From: Cryobacterium ruanii
GTDB lineage: Bacteria > Actinomycetota > Actinomycetes > Actinomycetales > Microbacteriaceae
Length of the DNA: 64,000 nt
Reading direction: 5' to 3'
Assembly: GCF_004404055.1 (NCBI RefSeq)
Contig: NZ_SOHK01000017.1
Coordinates: 124,001 to 188,000 of the forward strand
Shown: positions 18,304-27,062 of the stretch, in pieces
Layout of the letters: each line of letters begins with the position of its first letter
Position numbering within the stretch: position 1 is the stretch's first letter
Translations under genes and position numbers: made by a program
Notes under the pieces: generated by a model
The model's input: only the letters and a program-made list of their open reading frames with translations
Told to the model about the DNA's origin: nothing
The model's database searches: none

Positions 18304-19056
18304 TCAATGGATGGTGTAGCCGCCATCGACGGCGAGTATGTGACCGGTGATCATGGAAGCCTCTTCGCTCAGCAAGAAGGCAACCGATTTAGCAACATCT
18401 TCAGGGATTCCAAAACGCCCGAGCGGAATTCGCTCCAGCAACGTCTTTGACATGACCGGATCGCTGAGGGTGCTGGCCGTTAGTTCGGTATCGATAAAAG
18501 TCGGTGCAACGGCATTGACCCTGATGCCGTGCCGCGCCCATTCGAAAGCCAGGAGCCTCGTCATATGAGACACAGCGGCCTTGCTTGAGCCGTAGGCAAC
18601 TCTGTTTTCAAGAGCCACTGTTCCGGCTTGCGAACTCACGAAGACTATCGATCCCGTAGTTTCAGACTCAATCCAGTGCCGAGCGGTCGCTTGTGCAACG
18701 AAAAATGGGCCCTCGGCGTTGGTACTGAATATCTTCTCCCAGTTCTGTCGGGAGACTTCGAGAGCTGGCTCGGGAATATTAACCCCCGCATTGTTCACGA
18801 GGAGCGAAAAACCACCTGATCGGTGATGTACCTCGTCGATAATGCGGGGAATGTCCTCGCTAATTTCTAGATCTAGGACCACCGGGAAGGTGCCGTATCT
18901 TTTTGCGATTCGCTCAGCATCATCCTTATTTCGGGAGGTCCCTATAACGAGAACTCCAAGCTGGGCAAGACCATCAGCGATGGCCTTGCCCAGCCCTCGA
19001 GATGCACCGACGACAAGCGCAGTGTCATGAGCGCCGAATCTGTCATCGAGCGGCAT
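18304..19056 (-). CDS. Short-chain dehydrogenase/reductase (SDR)
   Basis: A 250-residue classical SDR: cofactor motif GASRGLGKAIADG (residues 17-29), NNAGVN (about 88), catalytic Ser in VFVSSQAG and YGSSKAA with Tyr and Lys (about 155-160), and the C-terminal GHILAVDGGYTIH. It oxidises or reduces a hydroxyl/keto group with NAD(P); the substrate is unknown. It starts three bases after the histidinol-dehydrogenase-like gene and ends 16 bases before the 3-hydroxyacyl-CoA dehydrogenase-like gene, so the three oxidoreductases are expressed together. Confidence 0.85.
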   Translation of the reverse strand: MPLDDRFGAHDTALVVGASRGLGKAIADGLAQLGVLVIGTSRNKDDAERIAKRYGTFPVVLDLEISEDIPRIIDEVHHRSGGFSLLVNNAGVNIPEPALEVSRQNWEKIFSTNAEGPFFVAQATARHWIESETTGSIVFVSSQAGTVALENRVAYGSSKAAVSHMTRLLAFEWARHGIRVNAVAPTFIDTELTASTLSDPVMSKTLLERIPLGRFGIPEDVAKSVAFLLSEEASMITGHILAVDGGYTIH

Positions 19057-19059
19057 CAG

Positions 19060-20391
19060 TTATGCCGTGAACGTGTGGTCAGTCCAGGCCAAAGTCTTGT
19101 CCCCGTACTTGGCCGCGCGCACGTCTCCGGACCGCGCGTGCCCTTCGAAGTATTCGACTCGTGACTGGCGTCCGCATATTTCGCCCAGGAACGCACTGGA
19201 TTCTTGATTCTTGACTTCTTGGTATGTAACAGTGCGGAGATACTTTCCTACCCAAAGGCCGCCTGTGTATCGCGCCGCGCCCTTGGTCGGGAGGACGTGG
19301 TTCGTTCCGATGACCTTGTCGCCATAGGACACGCAAGTTCCTTCCCCAAGGAAGAGCGCACCGTAGTGATGCATCTTGTCGAGTGCCTCGCGAGGGTTTT
19401 CAGTCAAAATCTGCACATGCTCTGATGCATAGTCATCGGCGAGGACATACGCGTCGTCAAGGTCGGCCACGACCCACACCGCGCCATAGTCGCGCCATGC
19501 CGGTTCGGCGAAACCTTTCGTCGGCATATCAACGAGAATCTCTTCGATGTGCGTGATGACTGCGCGGCCGACCTTTTCCGACGTAGTGATGAGGATGGCT
19601 GGCGAATCAGGACCGTGCTCGGCCTGCGACAGCAGGTCTACGGCGACCACGAACGGGTCAGCGTGCTCGTCGGCGACAATGAGTGTTTCAGTTGGGCCCG
19701 CGAACAAGTCGATTCCCACTTCACCGAACAGTTGACGCTTCGCTTCTGCAACGAATGCATTTCCCGGTCCAGCAATCATGTTGACAGGCGTAATGGTTTC
19801 CGTTCCGATCACCATCGCAGCTACGGCCTGAACACCGCCAAGTAGGTAGATTTCATCCGCGCCAGCCATGTGCATCGCGGCAATGGTTGCGTGCGGTATT
19901 TTTCCGTTGATGGGGGGAGTTGCTGCGATGATTCTTTCAACACCTGCCACCTTGGCAGTCACGATGGTCATGTGCGCGGAGGCCAGCAGCGGATACTTCC
20001 CCCCGGGGATATACGCGCCAACAGCCGTGATGGGCACGTTTTTCTGCCCCAGAAAGACTCCGGGCAAAGTTTCCATTTCAAAGTCCGTAAGCGAAGCCAT
20101 CTGTCGCTCGGCCATAGTGCGGACCTGAGTCTGCACAAACTCGATGTCGGCTATTACCTGGTCGGGGACCTGCGCGATGATCTCTACTAATTCAGCTTCA
20201 GAGAGACGAAAATTCTCGGGTGACCATTTGTCGAATTTCTCTGAATATTCCCGAACTGCGGCGTCGCCTCGCTTACGGATATCGGCAATAACACCTTCGA
20301 CAGTAGTTCGGACTTCAGGCGAGCCGCTACGCGGACTTGCTTCCTTTTCCGGCTTCTTCAGGACGATTCGTGCAGTAGCTGTAGTGATCAT
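19060..20391 (-). CDS. Histidinol-dehydrogenase-like zinc enzyme (HisD/HpsN family)
   Basis: A 443-residue protein with the HisD fold. Residues matching the HisD metal and catalytic set are present: Gln and His in LLSQAEHG, Glu-His in ASEHVQI, Asp in YGDKVIGTNHVLPTKG, and a late His in FEGHARSGDVR. True HisD belongs in the his operon. This copy sits with a sugar ABC transporter, an SDR and a hydroxyacid dehydrogenase, like HpsN (2,3-dihydroxypropane-sulfonate to sulfolactate) and other HisD-like polyol or alcohol dehydrogenases. The probable reaction is a four-electron oxidation of a primary alcohol to an acid; the substrate is unknown. ATG 20391 has AAGGAAG upstream. Confidence 0.82.
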   Translation of the reverse strand: MITTATARIVLKKPEKEASPRSGSPEVRTTVEGVIADIRKRGDAAVREYSEKFDKWSPENFRLSEAELVEIIAQVPDQVIADIEFVQTQVRTMAERQMASLTDFEMETLPGVFLGQKNVPITAVGAYIPGGKYPLLASAHMTIVTAKVAGVERIIAATPPINGKIPHATIAAMHMAGADEIYLLGGVQAVAAMVIGTETITPVNMIAGPGNAFVAEAKRQLFGEVGIDLFAGPTETLIVADEHADPFVVAVDLLSQAEHGPDSPAILITTSEKVGRAVITHIEEILVDMPTKGFAEPAWRDYGAVWVVADLDDAYVLADDYASEHVQILTENPREALDKMHHYGALFLGEGTCVSYGDKVIGTNHVLPTKGAARYTGGLWVGKYLRTVTYQEVKNQESSAFLGEICGRQSRVEYFEGHARSGDVRAAKYGDKTLAWTDHTFTA

Positions 20392-20421
20392 GATTTCGCT
20401 TCCTTGCAAGTGAGTGGGCGG

Positions 20422-20455
20422 CCCGCCGGAATGAATACGTATACATTCCGGCGGG
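20422..20455. promoter_or_regulatory. Hairpin carrying a LacI-type operator motif, between binding protein and dehydrogenase genes
   Basis: Twelve-base arms (20422-20433 and 20444-20455) pair perfectly and are followed on the plus strand by TTTT. The centre, 20432-20444, carries on the minus strand GTATACGTATTCA, identical to a site in the promoter of the LacI gene. On the operon strand it lies 61 bases after the binding-protein stop and about 30 bases before the dehydrogenase start. It may work as an intra-operon attenuator or processing hairpin, as an operator for an internal promoter, or both. Confidence 0.55.
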
Positions 20456-20516
20456 TTTTGTTGCTAAATATTTGCCCCTGAACTGCTGGGCGGCAAACCG
20501 ATAGTCCTGAGGGCTA

Positions 20517-21767
20517 CTACTTTTTTACACAGCCAGGAAGGCCTGCGGGAACTTGTCCCTTTTCGACGGGTCCTGTAGTCCACCCGGCGTCACAAACTCC
20601 GCGGGTATAAATGCGCCGAGACGCAGGCTGAGCCAGGGTGTCCATGCTGGGCAACGCCTGCAAAGCGGAAACTGCAGCGCCAGTGGTAGCCGCAGTGTAG
20701 GAGCTTTCTGGGAGGACGCTCTTTTCGAAGATTTCCGTGACGAAGGAATCATCCGCTTGGGCAAAGAAGTTGCAGCCATCCACGAACTCAGCAGCAGGGC
20801 AGACCTTCGCGGTTTCGGTCGTAACCCACGGGAGGGGCATTTCAATGTCCTTGGGTACGGAATCCGCACCGTCAGCAAGAATCTTGAGTCCAAGCTTTAC
20901 CGCTACTGCACCCTGCGCAGGAGCGGATCCGGATGATACGCCGGGCCAACCCTCCGAGAGCTTCTGTCGCAGGTAGTTACTGTTCTCTCCGGTAACGGGA
21001 ATTTCCATTCCTGCTGCTTCAAGCGCCTTGACGACACCGTCTTCGCCAGCCTGGGACCAGATGCCGTCGACACCGGGGTGTGCAGCAAGGGCCTTGGTGG
21101 CTTCCTGTTGGCTCACCGACGAGTCCCAGTTCCCGTAGAACTCGTTCACAACCTTAATGCCGGGGTACTGGTTGAATACAGACATCGCAGTGTCGTAGTG
21201 GACTGTGTCAGTTGACGTGCCCGCAACACCGCGGTTCATCATGACCTCGCCTGTGCCCCCGAGCAGATCCACCAGCGCCTGTGCTGTCTGAGCGCCAAAG
21301 AAGGCCTGTTCGGGGTCTTCTGTCCTGGCTCCCGTGATGTAGGAAATGTTCCACGCGCACGGTGCTTCCACAGTTCCGTCATAAGCAACGAACGTGACAC
21401 CTGCGTCACAACCTTGCTGAATGACCGGGTTGAGGGCCGTGGGCGAAATTGGGTACAGCACGATTAGCTTTGCACCACTGGCGATCATGGATTGCAGATC
21501 AGATATCTGCTTCTGGGGATCAGACCCGGAAATCACCTTTTTAACGTCGTATTTGGCTGCCACCTCAGGCGCCTGTGCCACGGCCATAGCCAAGTTGGCA
21601 CCCTCATCTTGCCAGTTGTTACCGCTGTAGCTCAGGTTTACGAAGATCTTTTCCTTCGCTCCATCAGCTCCCCCCGACGGTGAGACAGCCGCCGAGCAGC
21701 CGCTCAGAGCGAAGGCAGCAACTGCAGCCATCGCTCCCACCAACGTGAGTTTCTTTTTAAAGTTCAT
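20517..21767 (-). CDS. Sugar ABC transporter substrate-binding lipoprotein (CUT2 type)
   Basis: A 416-residue protein. The N-terminus MNFKKKLTL is followed by a hydrophobic stretch and the lipobox ALSGC, so the mature protein is anchored by Cys near residue 25. The rest is a periplasmic-binding-protein type I fold as in ribose or autoinducer-2 binding proteins (QISDLQSMIASGAKLIVLYP, then the hinge and DGIWSQAGEDGVVKALEAAG). It is long for RbsB-like proteins, with an extra C-terminal segment containing two Cys. ATG 21767 follows GGAGAAG. It is the last transporter gene of the operon. Confidence 0.88.
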   Translation of the reverse strand: MNFKKKLTLVGAMAAVAAFALSGCSAAVSPSGGADGAKEKIFVNLSYSGNNWQDEGANLAMAVAQAPEVAAKYDVKKVISGSDPQKQISDLQSMIASGAKLIVLYPISPTALNPVIQQGCDAGVTFVAYDGTVEAPCAWNISYITGARTEDPEQAFFGAQTAQALVDLLGGTGEVMMNRGVAGTSTDTVHYDTAMSVFNQYPGIKVVNEFYGNWDSSVSQQEATKALAAHPGVDGIWSQAGEDGVVKALEAAGMEIPVTGENSNYLRQKLSEGWPGVSSGSAPAQGAVAVKLGLKILADGADSVPKDIEMPLPWVTTETAKVCPAAEFVDGCNFFAQADDSFVTEIFEKSVLPESSYTAATTGAAVSALQALPSMDTLAQPASRRIYTRGVCDAGWTTGPVEKGQVPAGLPGCVKK

Positions 21768-21843
21768 GTACTTCTCCGATTGCAATAGTTCTTGAATTTG
21801 ACTTGGCCGTGAGCCAAGAAGTGCCGTCTAAATCACACGATGT

Positions 21844-22779
21844 CTATCTACGACCACCCCCGATCTTGCTGAGAAGGAGGGCGAGCAACACGATCGCTCC
21901 ATAAAGGATTTGCTTCACTCCCTCCGGAAAGCCTGCAGCACTGATGTCGATGCTCAGGAGTGTTATGAGTAGTGCCGCGGCTACTGTTCCGGAATAGTTT
22001 CCGGTTCCGCCGGAGATGGATGATCCTCCGACAACAACGACGGCGATGCTTGGCAGGAGCCAAGAATTACCAATGTTCAGGTCTGAACCGGACCCGTATC
22101 CCAGTAGAAGCACACCGGCAAGTCCGTATGCGATTCCCGCGACCCAGTACACCAAGAACGTGCTGAACTTGACCCTGATCCCAGCGATACGCGCCGCTTT
22201 CATACTGTTCCCAATAGCGTAAACGCTGCGCCCAAATGTAGTTCTGGACTGGATCAGGTACCCGAGCATCAGGACCGCTATGAGCATTACCAGGGACGGT
22301 GCAGCACCCAGAACGTTGAGTTCCCCATTGAAAAGTGCCACGAGTTCGGGGGGTGAGTTTTGTCCCGGCTGTCCCTGGCTTACCCCGAGGAGCAACGCAG
22401 CTCCAATTGTTCCAACTGCGAGTGTCACAATGAACGGTGGAAAATTCGTGGAGCACACGATTATGCCGTTTATGAGGCCAACGAGAGAGGAAATGAGAAG
22501 CCCCAGACCCACGGCAAGTGGCGTCGGAAACCCCTCATTGGCAAAGAATCCCGTGAAGAAGGCCCCGAGCGCGATCGCTGCAGGAACGGACAAATCGATG
22601 CCGCCGCTCAAAATCACAAGGCCCTGACCAAAGGCAACTATGGCCAGGAACAGCCCGAGCATTATCGTGCTGTTCACCATTGCCGCGGACGGAAAGTTAC
22701 TGCTGAACACACGTGAAAGGGGAACGAGGAGAATTACCAGCGCCCACATGAGAGCCGCTTGGCCGCCGGCAGTGCCCAT
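21844..22779 (-). CDS. Sugar ABC transporter permease (RbsC-like), second
   Basis: A 311-residue membrane protein with eight to ten hydrophobic segments. The RbsC-family motif ILSGGIDLSVPAAIALGAFF lies near residue 60 and GNSMKAARIAGIRV, the ATPase-contact loop, near 190. ATG 22779 is 71 bases after the first permease stop and has only a weak ribosome site. It pairs with the other permease to make the membrane channel. Confidence 0.85.
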   Translation of the reverse strand: MGTAGGQAALMWALVILLVPLSRVFSSNFPSAAMVNSTIMLGLFLAIVAFGQGLVILSGGIDLSVPAAIALGAFFTGFFANEGFPTPLAVGLGLLISSLVGLINGIIVCSTNFPPFIVTLAVGTIGAALLLGVSQGQPGQNSPPELVALFNGELNVLGAAPSLVMLIAVLMLGYLIQSRTTFGRSVYAIGNSMKAARIAGIRVKFSTFLVYWVAGIAYGLAGVLLLGYGSGSDLNIGNSWLLPSIAVVVVGGSSISGGTGNYSGTVAAALLITLLSIDISAAGFPEGVKQILYGAIVLLALLLSKIGGGRR

Positions 22780-22850
22780 AAACGTGCGCAGCCGACGGGG
22801 CCATGTCAGGTGATCCTGACGATCAACGTCAGTGCCTTCGGCGTGAGTAG

Positions 22851-23903
22851 TTAGATATGTAATTTCTGCTTCTCCAATCCCTCAGTCGATGCTGCAAGTT
22901 GCGAACCCCGAGTGTTGCGGCCTGCATCTTTTCGAGCAGCATGCCTGGTCAGGCGTCCAATCGAAGGGATGGTCAAAGCGATCAGCACTATAAGCCCCTG
23001 ACACGCCCCTACCCAGAAATCGGCGATACCGAGGGCAAATAGGAATTTAGGAATAACCAGAATTGTCCCCGCGCCAAATATGGCTGCTACTCCGCTACCT
23101 CTTCCCCCCTTAAAGCTGACTAGTCCCAGCGCTGCTGCGGTAAACGCTGTCAGCAGGAAACTCGATCCTGCTGCCGGTGACCCCGTGGCGGTTAATCCGC
23201 ATAGGTAGAGCCCAGCAACGGAATAGAGCATCCCTGCAATCACGTATGCCACGGTCGAGACGCGTCGAACAGGGATGCCCGAGAGTTTGGCAGCGGTCGC
23301 ATCACCACCGATTGCCGCAATCGACATGCCAGTTCGAGTTTTCATCAACGCTACCCAGAAGGCGCCCAATCCAAGGAGCACTATCGCAGCGAAGGGAACA
23401 GAACCCAACATTCCCGTAAGCACTGAAGTAAATTCAACCGGAACTCGGCCGCCCGGTGCCGGCATGATCACCAAGGCGATGCCGGCCAGCACAATGTTCG
23501 TTGCCAGCGTCACTCCGAGCGAGGGAAGATTAAGGATTGAGACTAGCAGTCCGTTGATCATGCCAATGAGGGCGCCCATAGCGATGACGCCAAGGGCAAT
23601 GAGCCAAATATTCTCCGGGCTTCGCTGCATTGCCGTTGCGGCTACAACGTTGGCAAGACTAATCGTGCCCGCGACGGATAAATCAAAACCCCCGAGCACG
23701 AGAATTAAAGTTGTTCCAACTGCTGCGATGGCAAGTGGACTCATGAGGACGACGAAGTTGTTGATGAGGAACGCAGACCCTGCCACAGGCGAAACTACGA
23801 TGAGAAGTCCATAAAGAACGAAGAATACTGCCGCCGCGATATAGGGTGCCTTGGCGCGAGGAGCGAGTCGGCGATGGAGACCTGTTGATTCTTGTAAATT
23901 CAT
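22851..23903 (-). CDS. Sugar ABC transporter permease (RbsC-like), first
   Basis: A 350-residue permease with LVLGGFDLSVAGTISLANVV near residue 85 and the coupling-loop sequence GGDATAAKLSGIPVRRVST near 215. The start ATG 23903 overlaps the ATPase stop (ATGA), so translation is coupled. A charged tail follows the last helix. Together with the second permease it forms a CUT2-type importer. Confidence 0.87.
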   Translation of the reverse strand: MNLQESTGLHRRLAPRAKAPYIAAAVFFVLYGLLIVVSPVAGSAFLINNFVVLMSPLAIAAVGTTLILVLGGFDLSVAGTISLANVVAATAMQRSPENIWLIALGVIAMGALIGMINGLLVSILNLPSLGVTLATNIVLAGIALVIMPAPGGRVPVEFTSVLTGMLGSVPFAAIVLLGLGAFWVALMKTRTGMSIAAIGGDATAAKLSGIPVRRVSTVAYVIAGMLYSVAGLYLCGLTATGSPAAGSSFLLTAFTAAALGLVSFKGGRGSGVAAIFGAGTILVIPKFLFALGIADFWVGACQGLIVLIALTIPSIGRLTRHAARKDAGRNTRGSQLAASTEGLEKQKLHI

Positions 23904-25384
23904 TCTTTCAGCCCTTCTTGATGACCGATAGCACCACGCATCAGAGCACTTTCCGTGAGCCAATCGCCCGAAAATTCACCACTTATTTTGCCGCCATATA
24001 TTGTGTAGACCCGATCAGACAGTCCAACGAGTTCCGGAATCTCCGTCGAATAAATGAGCACACACCCTCCGTTACGGGCAAAAGATCGCGCCATGTGGTA
24101 AAGCTCAATTTTTGTTGCCGCGTCCACGCCACGCGTGGGGTCGAACAGGAGGAGGCAGCGTGGCTCTGTCATCACGGCCCGCCCGAACAGAACCTTCTGC
24201 TGATTTCCGCCGGAAAGATCCTGAATATTTCTACTCAGGAACTGCACGGGAATATTGAACGCACGGGCTGCAGTTCGAGCAACAGCCCGCTCACGTTTAG
24301 GGCTGAGTAATCCCCATCTAGACACTTTGCGAGGCTCGGCCATAACCAGGTTCACCTGAGTCAGCATGGGAAGGAACAGGCCCTCAACTTTGCGATCTTC
24401 GGGAACGAGGGTGAAGTTCGGCTTGTTCTTCGCATTCTGCGAACCGAAAACCTCCACCTCCCCTGACAGCGGTGATTTTAGGCCCGCTAGGCAATAAAAG
24501 AGGTCTTTTTGACCCTGACCTTCCAGGCCGGCGATACCTACAATTTCCCCAGCCTTGATCTCTGCCGATAAGTCGGTGAGATCACCGACCGTCAGGTCGG
24601 TGATTTTCACGATTGTTTCAACCTTGGATTCGTCCCTGTCCACTTTCTCAGGAAAAACCAATTCCAAAGAACGCCCGATCATGAACTCCACCAAATCATG
24701 ATCGTCAACGTCGGCCGACTGAAAGTCTTTCACGACGCGCCCGTTGCGAAGCACGGTGCCCGTGCTGCATATGCGACGAATCTCTGCCAGCTTGTGCGAT
24801 ATATAAATTACGCTTGCACCCGTTTTGGTGATCCTATCGATGCAGGAAAAAAGCCAATCCGATTCAGGTAAAGATGCCGTTGGTTCATCAAGAATAAGTA
24901 GTTTAGGGTCCGTCGCGAGAGCAGCGATAATCTCCACATACTGCTTGTCCGCCAAGTCGAGATCGCCAATTTCCGCTCGTGGATTGATATTCGGCTTACC
25001 CCACTCTGAAAGAATTTCTCCCGCGCGCATGTTAATGACCCGACGAGATACGAAGCCCAATCGCCCACGCGGAAGTCGCGGCAAAAGGAGCTTCTCCGCC
25101 ACGGTGATATTAAGGGGAGAACTCATTTCTTGATAGGCCATCGCAAGCCCCGCGGCTCGAGAAGCGAGCGGCTTGCCGAAAGGAACAACCTGCCCATCGA
25201 TGACGAACGATCCGGAATCGGGAACCAGGACGCCGGCGAGGACCTTATTTAGAGTTGTTTTTCCGGCGCCATTCTCTCCGAGAACTCCGTGAACTGTTCC
25301 AGACGCAATCGAAAGGCTCACGCCATCGAGGGCAAGCGTGCCTCCGAAACGCTTACGAACGTCAGTGATTGTGATATGACTCAT
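23900..25384 (-). CDS. Sugar ABC transporter ATPase with two nucleotide-binding domains (RbsA-like)
   Basis: A 494-residue tandem ATPase. The N-terminal domain has Walker A GENGAGKTTLNKV (residues 35-47), a Q-loop at AMAYQEMS, a degenerate signature region (DLADKQYVEI) and Walker B PKLLILDEPTA. The C-terminal domain has a degenerate Walker A (GLEGQGQKDL), as usual for RbsA/XylG, and signature LSGGNQQKVLFGRA. It drives uptake through the two permeases. Downstream of the lactonase-like gene and overlapping the first permease. Confidence 0.9.
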   Translation of the reverse strand: MSHITITDVRKRFGGTLALDGVSLSIASGTVHGVLGENGAGKTTLNKVLAGVLVPDSGSFVIDGQVVPFGKPLASRAAGLAMAYQEMSSPLNITVAEKLLLPRLPRGRLGFVSRRVINMRAGEILSEWGKPNINPRAEIGDLDLADKQYVEIIAALATDPKLLILDEPTASLPESDWLFSCIDRITKTGASVIYISHKLAEIRRICSTGTVLRNGRVVKDFQSADVDDHDLVEFMIGRSLELVFPEKVDRDESKVETIVKITDLTVGDLTDLSAEIKAGEIVGIAGLEGQGQKDLFYCLAGLKSPLSGEVEVFGSQNAKNKPNFTLVPEDRKVEGLFLPMLTQVNLVMAEPRKVSRWGLLSPKRERAVARTAARAFNIPVQFLSRNIQDLSGGNQQKVLFGRAVMTEPRCLLLFDPTRGVDAATKIELYHMARSFARNGGCVLIYSTEIPELVGLSDRVYTIYGGKISGEFSGDWLTESALMRGAIGHQEGLKE

Positions 25385-25425
25385 GCTGATTCGACCTTTC
25401 CGTTGGCCGCAAGATTGCAGAGGAT

Positions 25426-26289
25426 TTAGACACGCGAATCGTGCCCCGGCGCAAGGGCGACCTCAACAATTTGAAGGCCCTCTTTTGTTTCACGTGCGGG
25501 AAAGTGATCTTTGAGGCGCTCCTCATGGATAGGAATAACCCGTCGTTCTTCGTGTCCTACCAGGCTCATCATTCGCTCCGAAGCAAGAAGAAGGTTGAGC
25601 TGGCTGCCGGAAGCCAATCCCACGGGAACATACATGCCGTCTCCGGTGTAGCCCGTGAGGTTCTCGAATGTATAACGCAAATCCCCAGCAAGAATCCAGG
25701 GGTCCTGACCGTCGGAATTATTCACTCGGACGAATTGCGAACCAAAGGTATGTGAATCGCTCGCGAGAAACAGGTCGATCCCAGGGAATAGCCCATCAAG
25801 ATCACCGTTGACGAGGTTGAGCCGACCGTTTACTGCCAACTCGCTGGCCCTGAGCAAATCCGCGGGGTCGATAGCAACCTGAAGCCAATTGAATTGTTTG
25901 GGGAGGGTCAGGGCCCAGAGCCATTTACTGAACTCAGATTCCTGGATATGAAATCGTGCGTTGGGGAAGTCCTCAACGTTGCCAAAGTGATCGAAGTGGG
26001 CGTGCGTAATAATCACATCTGTGACTTCCTCCGGGCTGACGCCCACCTCAGAAAGCACCGTAGTTGGGTCGCGCCAGTTGACCACGCCGAATCTATCGGC
26101 AAGCGTTTTCCCGTACTCCTTGAAGTTGTATCCGACATCCACCATTATTGTTCTGTCATCACTTTTGAGAACCACGTAACAGTAAGGCAGTTTGATCGTT
26201 CCTTGGTTGTGCGCACCATAAAGCACACCGGACTTCGGATACTGATTGACATAAGCGTATTCCAAGACCCAAATCGAGTAATCGGTCAT
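25426..26289 (-). CDS. Metallo-beta-lactamase-fold hydrolase, AHL-lactonase-like
   Basis: A 287-residue protein with the di-metal motif HAHFDH (about residues 99-104), a downstream metal Asp in ILAGDLRYTFENL and a late His in VIPIHEERLKDHF. The overall arrangement is that of AttM/AiiB-type N-acyl-homoserine lactonases. In a sugar-transport operon it may open a sugar lactone (aldonolactone) formed by a dehydrogenase; quorum quenching is the other option. It lies one base from the upstream small gene's stop and 41 bases before the ATPase gene. Confidence 0.78.
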   Translation of the reverse strand: MTDYSIWVLEYAYVNQYPKSGVLYGAHNQGTIKLPYCYVVLKSDDRTIMVDVGYNFKEYGKTLADRFGVVNWRDPTTVLSEVGVSPEEVTDVIITHAHFDHFGNVEDFPNARFHIQESEFSKWLWALTLPKQFNWLQVAIDPADLLRASELAVNGRLNLVNGDLDGLFPGIDLFLASDSHTFGSQFVRVNNSDGQDPWILAGDLRYTFENLTGYTGDGMYVPVGLASGSQLNLLLASERMMSLVGHEERRVIPIHEERLKDHFPARETKEGLQIVEVALAPGHDSRV

Positions 26290-26290
26290 A

Positions 26291-26791
26291 CTAAGTGTTC
26301 CTCATTTCATTGAGACGTTCTGCTTCGCAGGCACAACCGCTTGTGAAGGAACGTAGTTCTGCGATAGTTCCGGCAAATATTGTGTCGACCTGTTTATTGA
26401 TGACGGCGAGTCCGGCGTGAGCAACGCTCAAGGACTCCTGAAAATTCGTACTCGTGAGAGATGGGCTCGCGACGGAACGCAGTACGGCATGGTTCGCCTT
26501 GATCAGCGATAAAACGCTTAAGAGCTGCGCGGCGCACGGATTTTGGTGAGCCTGGTCGCGAACGGAGGCATCCAAAGCTGAAATCCATCCGCTCACTTGC
26601 AGAAGGGTCTGCAATAGTGGCTCCGTATTGCGGCCAGATCCAGTTCGGAGCAGTAGGAGCACAGCGGTCTGCGCCTGAAGAATGCGACGGAGGCTTTCTG
26701 CCTCCTCATAGAGCTCCTGAACGGCCAGCGCGCGGTCGGAGCTTGCGGACCACGTATGTCCTTCTGGAGCTGCATCTTGCATGGTAATCAC
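26291..26791 (-). CDS. Unknown helical protein, first gene of the LacI-controlled operon
   Basis: About 166 residues from GTG 26791 (GAGGGAG four bases upstream); ATG 26782 is an alternative. The sequence is almost all amphipathic helix with a hydrophobic AVLLLLRT segment near residue 45 and a C-terminal CACEAERLNEM. I do not recognise a family. Its last codons reach the lactonase-like start, so it is part of the operon. An FCD-like ligand-binding or accessory role is possible, but no DNA-binding domain is seen. Confidence 0.6.
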   Translation of the reverse strand: MITMQDAAPEGHTWSASSDRALAVQELYEEAESLRRILQAQTAVLLLLRTGSGRNTEPLLQTLLQVSGWISALDASVRDQAHQNPCAAQLLSVLSLIKANHAVLRSVASPSLTSTNFQESLSVAHAGLAVINKQVDTIFAGTIAELRSFTSGCACEAERLNEMRNT

Positions 26792-27062
26792 GTGACTCCC
26801 TCGTCTGTGATGCGTCGTTCTCTTGGCGCTAGCGTATACGTATTCAGTGACGTGCAAAGCATAATATTTGGATTGGTTCTCAGATGAGTTTGAAGTAGCC
26901 TCTATCTGTCGGGTGACTTCGGTGTCAGACATCGGTTTCCTGCCCGCGCGCCACCTGTCGAGCGTCTTGATTAAACGTGCTCGATCTCAGTATTCTGAGG
27001 TTCGTATTCAGAATTTTGGAAAAAAAGTCACACATTCGGGAACCAGCGGACTAGGGAGCGTC
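26792..27062. promoter_or_regulatory. Divergent promoter region with LacI-type operator
   Basis: The 270 bases between the operon and the lacI-type gene contain GTATACGTATTCA at 26834-26846, a near-palindrome centred on CG as in LacI/GalR operators and identical to the motif at 20432-20444. On the minus strand TTGCAC lies just upstream of it, so repressor binding would cover the operon promoter. The operator lies about 220 bases from the regulator start, compatible with autoregulation. Confidence 0.55.
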
